From Ruegeria discodermiae (GTDB lineage: Bacteria; Pseudomonadota; Alphaproteobacteria; Rhodobacterales; Rhodobacteraceae), in NCBI RefSeq assembly GCF_030758345.1, contig NZ_JAVAMO010000020.1, positions 1 to 64,000 on the forward strand: a stretch of 64,000 nt of DNA. The letters are read 5' to 3'. Shown in pieces: positions 62,780 to 64,000 of the stretch (within the stretch, counting starts at the first letter, position 1; each line of letters opens with the position of its first letter). Below the pieces are notes generated by a model. The model worked only from the letters and a program-made list of their open reading frames with translations. It was not told where the DNA came from and ran no database searches. The translations under genes and the position numbers were made by a program.

Positions 62780-62789
62780 ATTAAATCTA
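62780..62789 (-). promoter_or_regulatory. TAGATTTAAT element, copy 2
   Basis: The reverse-oriented exact copy of the 10-mer at 61699 lies 79 bases before the ABC binding-protein gene. Confidence 0.35.
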
Positions 62790-62867
62790 TTTTTCCGGGG
62801 CCATAGCCGAGCCTACGCTCATGGAAAATCCAACGAAAAAACTTCTGTTTCCAACCGAGGAGGTCCG

Positions 62868-64000
62868 ATGATGACCACATTTCTAAAGGCATTGGCACGT
62901 TCCGTCGCCGCAGCGGCGCTGCTTGTGGGCGCGGCCCATGCCGATGAACCGGTCAAGGGCGGCACCTTGATCACGACGCTGCCGCAGACGCCCCGCCACC
63001 TGAATCCCGCTGTTCAATCCGGCATCGTGACAGGTGCGCCGGGTGCCCAGCTTTTTGCGGCCCCTTTGCGGTATGATGAGGATTGGACACCACAGCCTTA
63101 CCTTGCAGAAAGCTGGGCTTGGTCCGATGACGGATTGTCGATGACCCTTAACCTAGTGAAAGACGCGCGGTTCCATGATGGTGAACCGATCACCTCTGAA
63201 GACGTGGCGTTTTCGGTCGAGACGATCAAAGCCAACCACCCGTTCAAAACAATGTTCGGTGTCGTCGATTCTGTTGAGACCCCGGACGAACACACAGCCG
63301 TCCTGAAGCTCAGCCAGCCGCATCCCGCACTCTTGCTCGCGATGTCGTCTCAGCTGATGCCGATCATTCCCAAACATATCTACGGGGATGGACAAGATCC
63401 CAAATCCCATCCGCGAAACGGTCAGGATGTGGTCGGCTCGGGGCCGTTCAAATTTGTGGAATTCACGCCTGATCAACAGGTTATCCTTGAGCGCAACGAC
63501 GACTTCTTCATCGAGGGCCGCCCGTATCTGGATCGCATCGTATATCGCATCATCAAAGACGCCGCCGCCCGTTCCATCGGGATGGAGAATGGCGAGCTGC
63601 ACATGACCACCTTCGAAAACACGGTGCGCAACATCAAACGGATGTCCGAGAATGACAGCATCACGGTCACTGACGAAGGCTATGCCGCGATCGGGCCGAT
63701 CAACTGGCTGGCCTTCAACACCGGTCAGGACGGCCCGCTGGCCGACAAGCGCGTGCGACAGGCTATTGCTTATGCCGTGGACAAAGAGTTCATTCTGAAC
63801 GCCATCATGCTGGGTCTGAGCCAGGACGCGAAAACCGGTATTCACCCCGGATCACCGCTCTACTACGAAGGTGTAAACGGATATGACCTTGATCTCGACA
63901 AGGCAAATGCGCTGCTTGATGAGGCCGGATACCCGAAAGATGCAAATGGTACTCGTTTTGCTCTGACCATAGATCACGGAAACCCGACGACGAAACCGCA
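62868..64000 (+). CDS. Peptide/opine-type ABC substrate-binding protein (partial)
   Basis: The gene runs off the right edge after about 377 codons. A signal peptide (residues about 1-26; ALLVGAAHADE) precedes a family-5 extracellular solute-binding domain. GGTLITTLPQTPRHLNPAV, LAESWAWSDDGLSMTL, DGEPITSEDVAFSVETI and VGSGPFKFVEF are typical of DppA/OppA-like proteins. It binds a peptide or other small solute in the periplasm and hands it to a permease and ATPase presumably encoded downstream. GAGGAGG lies 4 bases before the first ATG; a second ATG follows directly. Context links it to the amidohydrolase. Confidence 0.9.
   Translation, partial: MMTTFLKALARSVAAAALLVGAAHADEPVKGGTLITTLPQTPRHLNPAVQSGIVTGAPGAQLFAAPLRYDEDWTPQPYLAESWAWSDDGLSMTLNLVKDARFHDGEPITSEDVAFSVETIKANHPFKTMFGVVDSVETPDEHTAVLKLSQPHPALLLAMSSQLMPIIPKHIYGDGQDPKSHPRNGQDVVGSGPFKFVEFTPDQQVILERNDDFFIEGRPYLDRIVYRIIKDAAARSIGMENGELHMTTFENTVRNIKRMSENDSITVTDEGYAAIGPINWLAFNTGQDGPLADKRVRQAIAYAVDKEFILNAIMLGLSQDAKTGIHPGSPLYYEGVNGYDLDLDKANALLDEAGYPKDANGTRFALTIDHGNPTTKP

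Overview
The window looks like chromosome of a marine alphaproteobacterium of the Roseobacter group (Rhodobacterales). The inference rests on gene content: plcP-btaA-btaB lipid remodelling, RTX-type secreted proteins, a petP-petR regulatory pair, the HDAC-like/xseB/ispA/dxs order, GlxA and COG0523 genes, and high-GC coding sequence. No rRNA, tRNA or CRISPR was seen. No database search was run; all family names come from motif recognition.

Layout. 1-2.6 kb: the tail of an RTX protein, then decayed IS630 and IS5 transposases around a small secreted protein. 2.8-12.4 kb: a phosphorus-scavenging block. A 2150-residue secreted 5'-nucleotidase/nuclease runs leftward, and plcP-btaA-btaB (phospholipid breakdown and betaine-lipid synthesis) runs rightward. 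Each side has a candidate Pho box with 11-bp phasing. 12.8-36.3 kb: mostly core metabolism. It holds HU, AMP nucleosidase, a LysR/aldolase/sterol-desaturase-like group, an acyl-CoA operon (dehydrogenase, SelT/W-like protein, ADP-forming CoA ligase, hydratase), the dxs-ispA-xseB-HDAC operon, petPR, ilvE, cobO, an EamA exporter, and an acyl-CoA synthetase with a CaiB-like protein.

36.4-49.3 kb: an accessory region with an IS6 remnant at its left edge. Its centre is a tightly packed ten-gene leftward operon (37078-43968). It encodes a long-chain-type polyprenyl synthetase, a methyltransferase, a CrtC/AttH-like protein and an SCP2-like protein. These sit with four to six unrecognised proteins, three of which join a phasin-like N-terminal helix to a beta-sandwich-like region. 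An ECF sigma factor and cupin anti-sigma pair lies just upstream. Next come an unknown membrane-hairpin protein and, divergently, a three-enzyme fusion (SGNH hydrolase, trypsin-like protease, EEP nuclease). This region is the best candidate for an undescribed system. My working hypothesis is an isoprenoid-lipid body or particle with a protein coat, under envelope- or oxidative-stress control.

49.3-56.0 kb: a zinc-limitation regulon. It comprises znuB-znuC-zur, divergent znuA with a very long His/Asp loop, two COG0523 GTPases, a DUF1826 protein and a DUF6525-like protein. Three matching 17-bp Zur-box candidates lie in it. 56.1-64 kb: acnB, then an amidohydrolase paired with a third COG0523 GTPase. 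A divergent LysR regulator and the start of a peptide-type ABC substrate-binding protein, which runs off the window, close the region.
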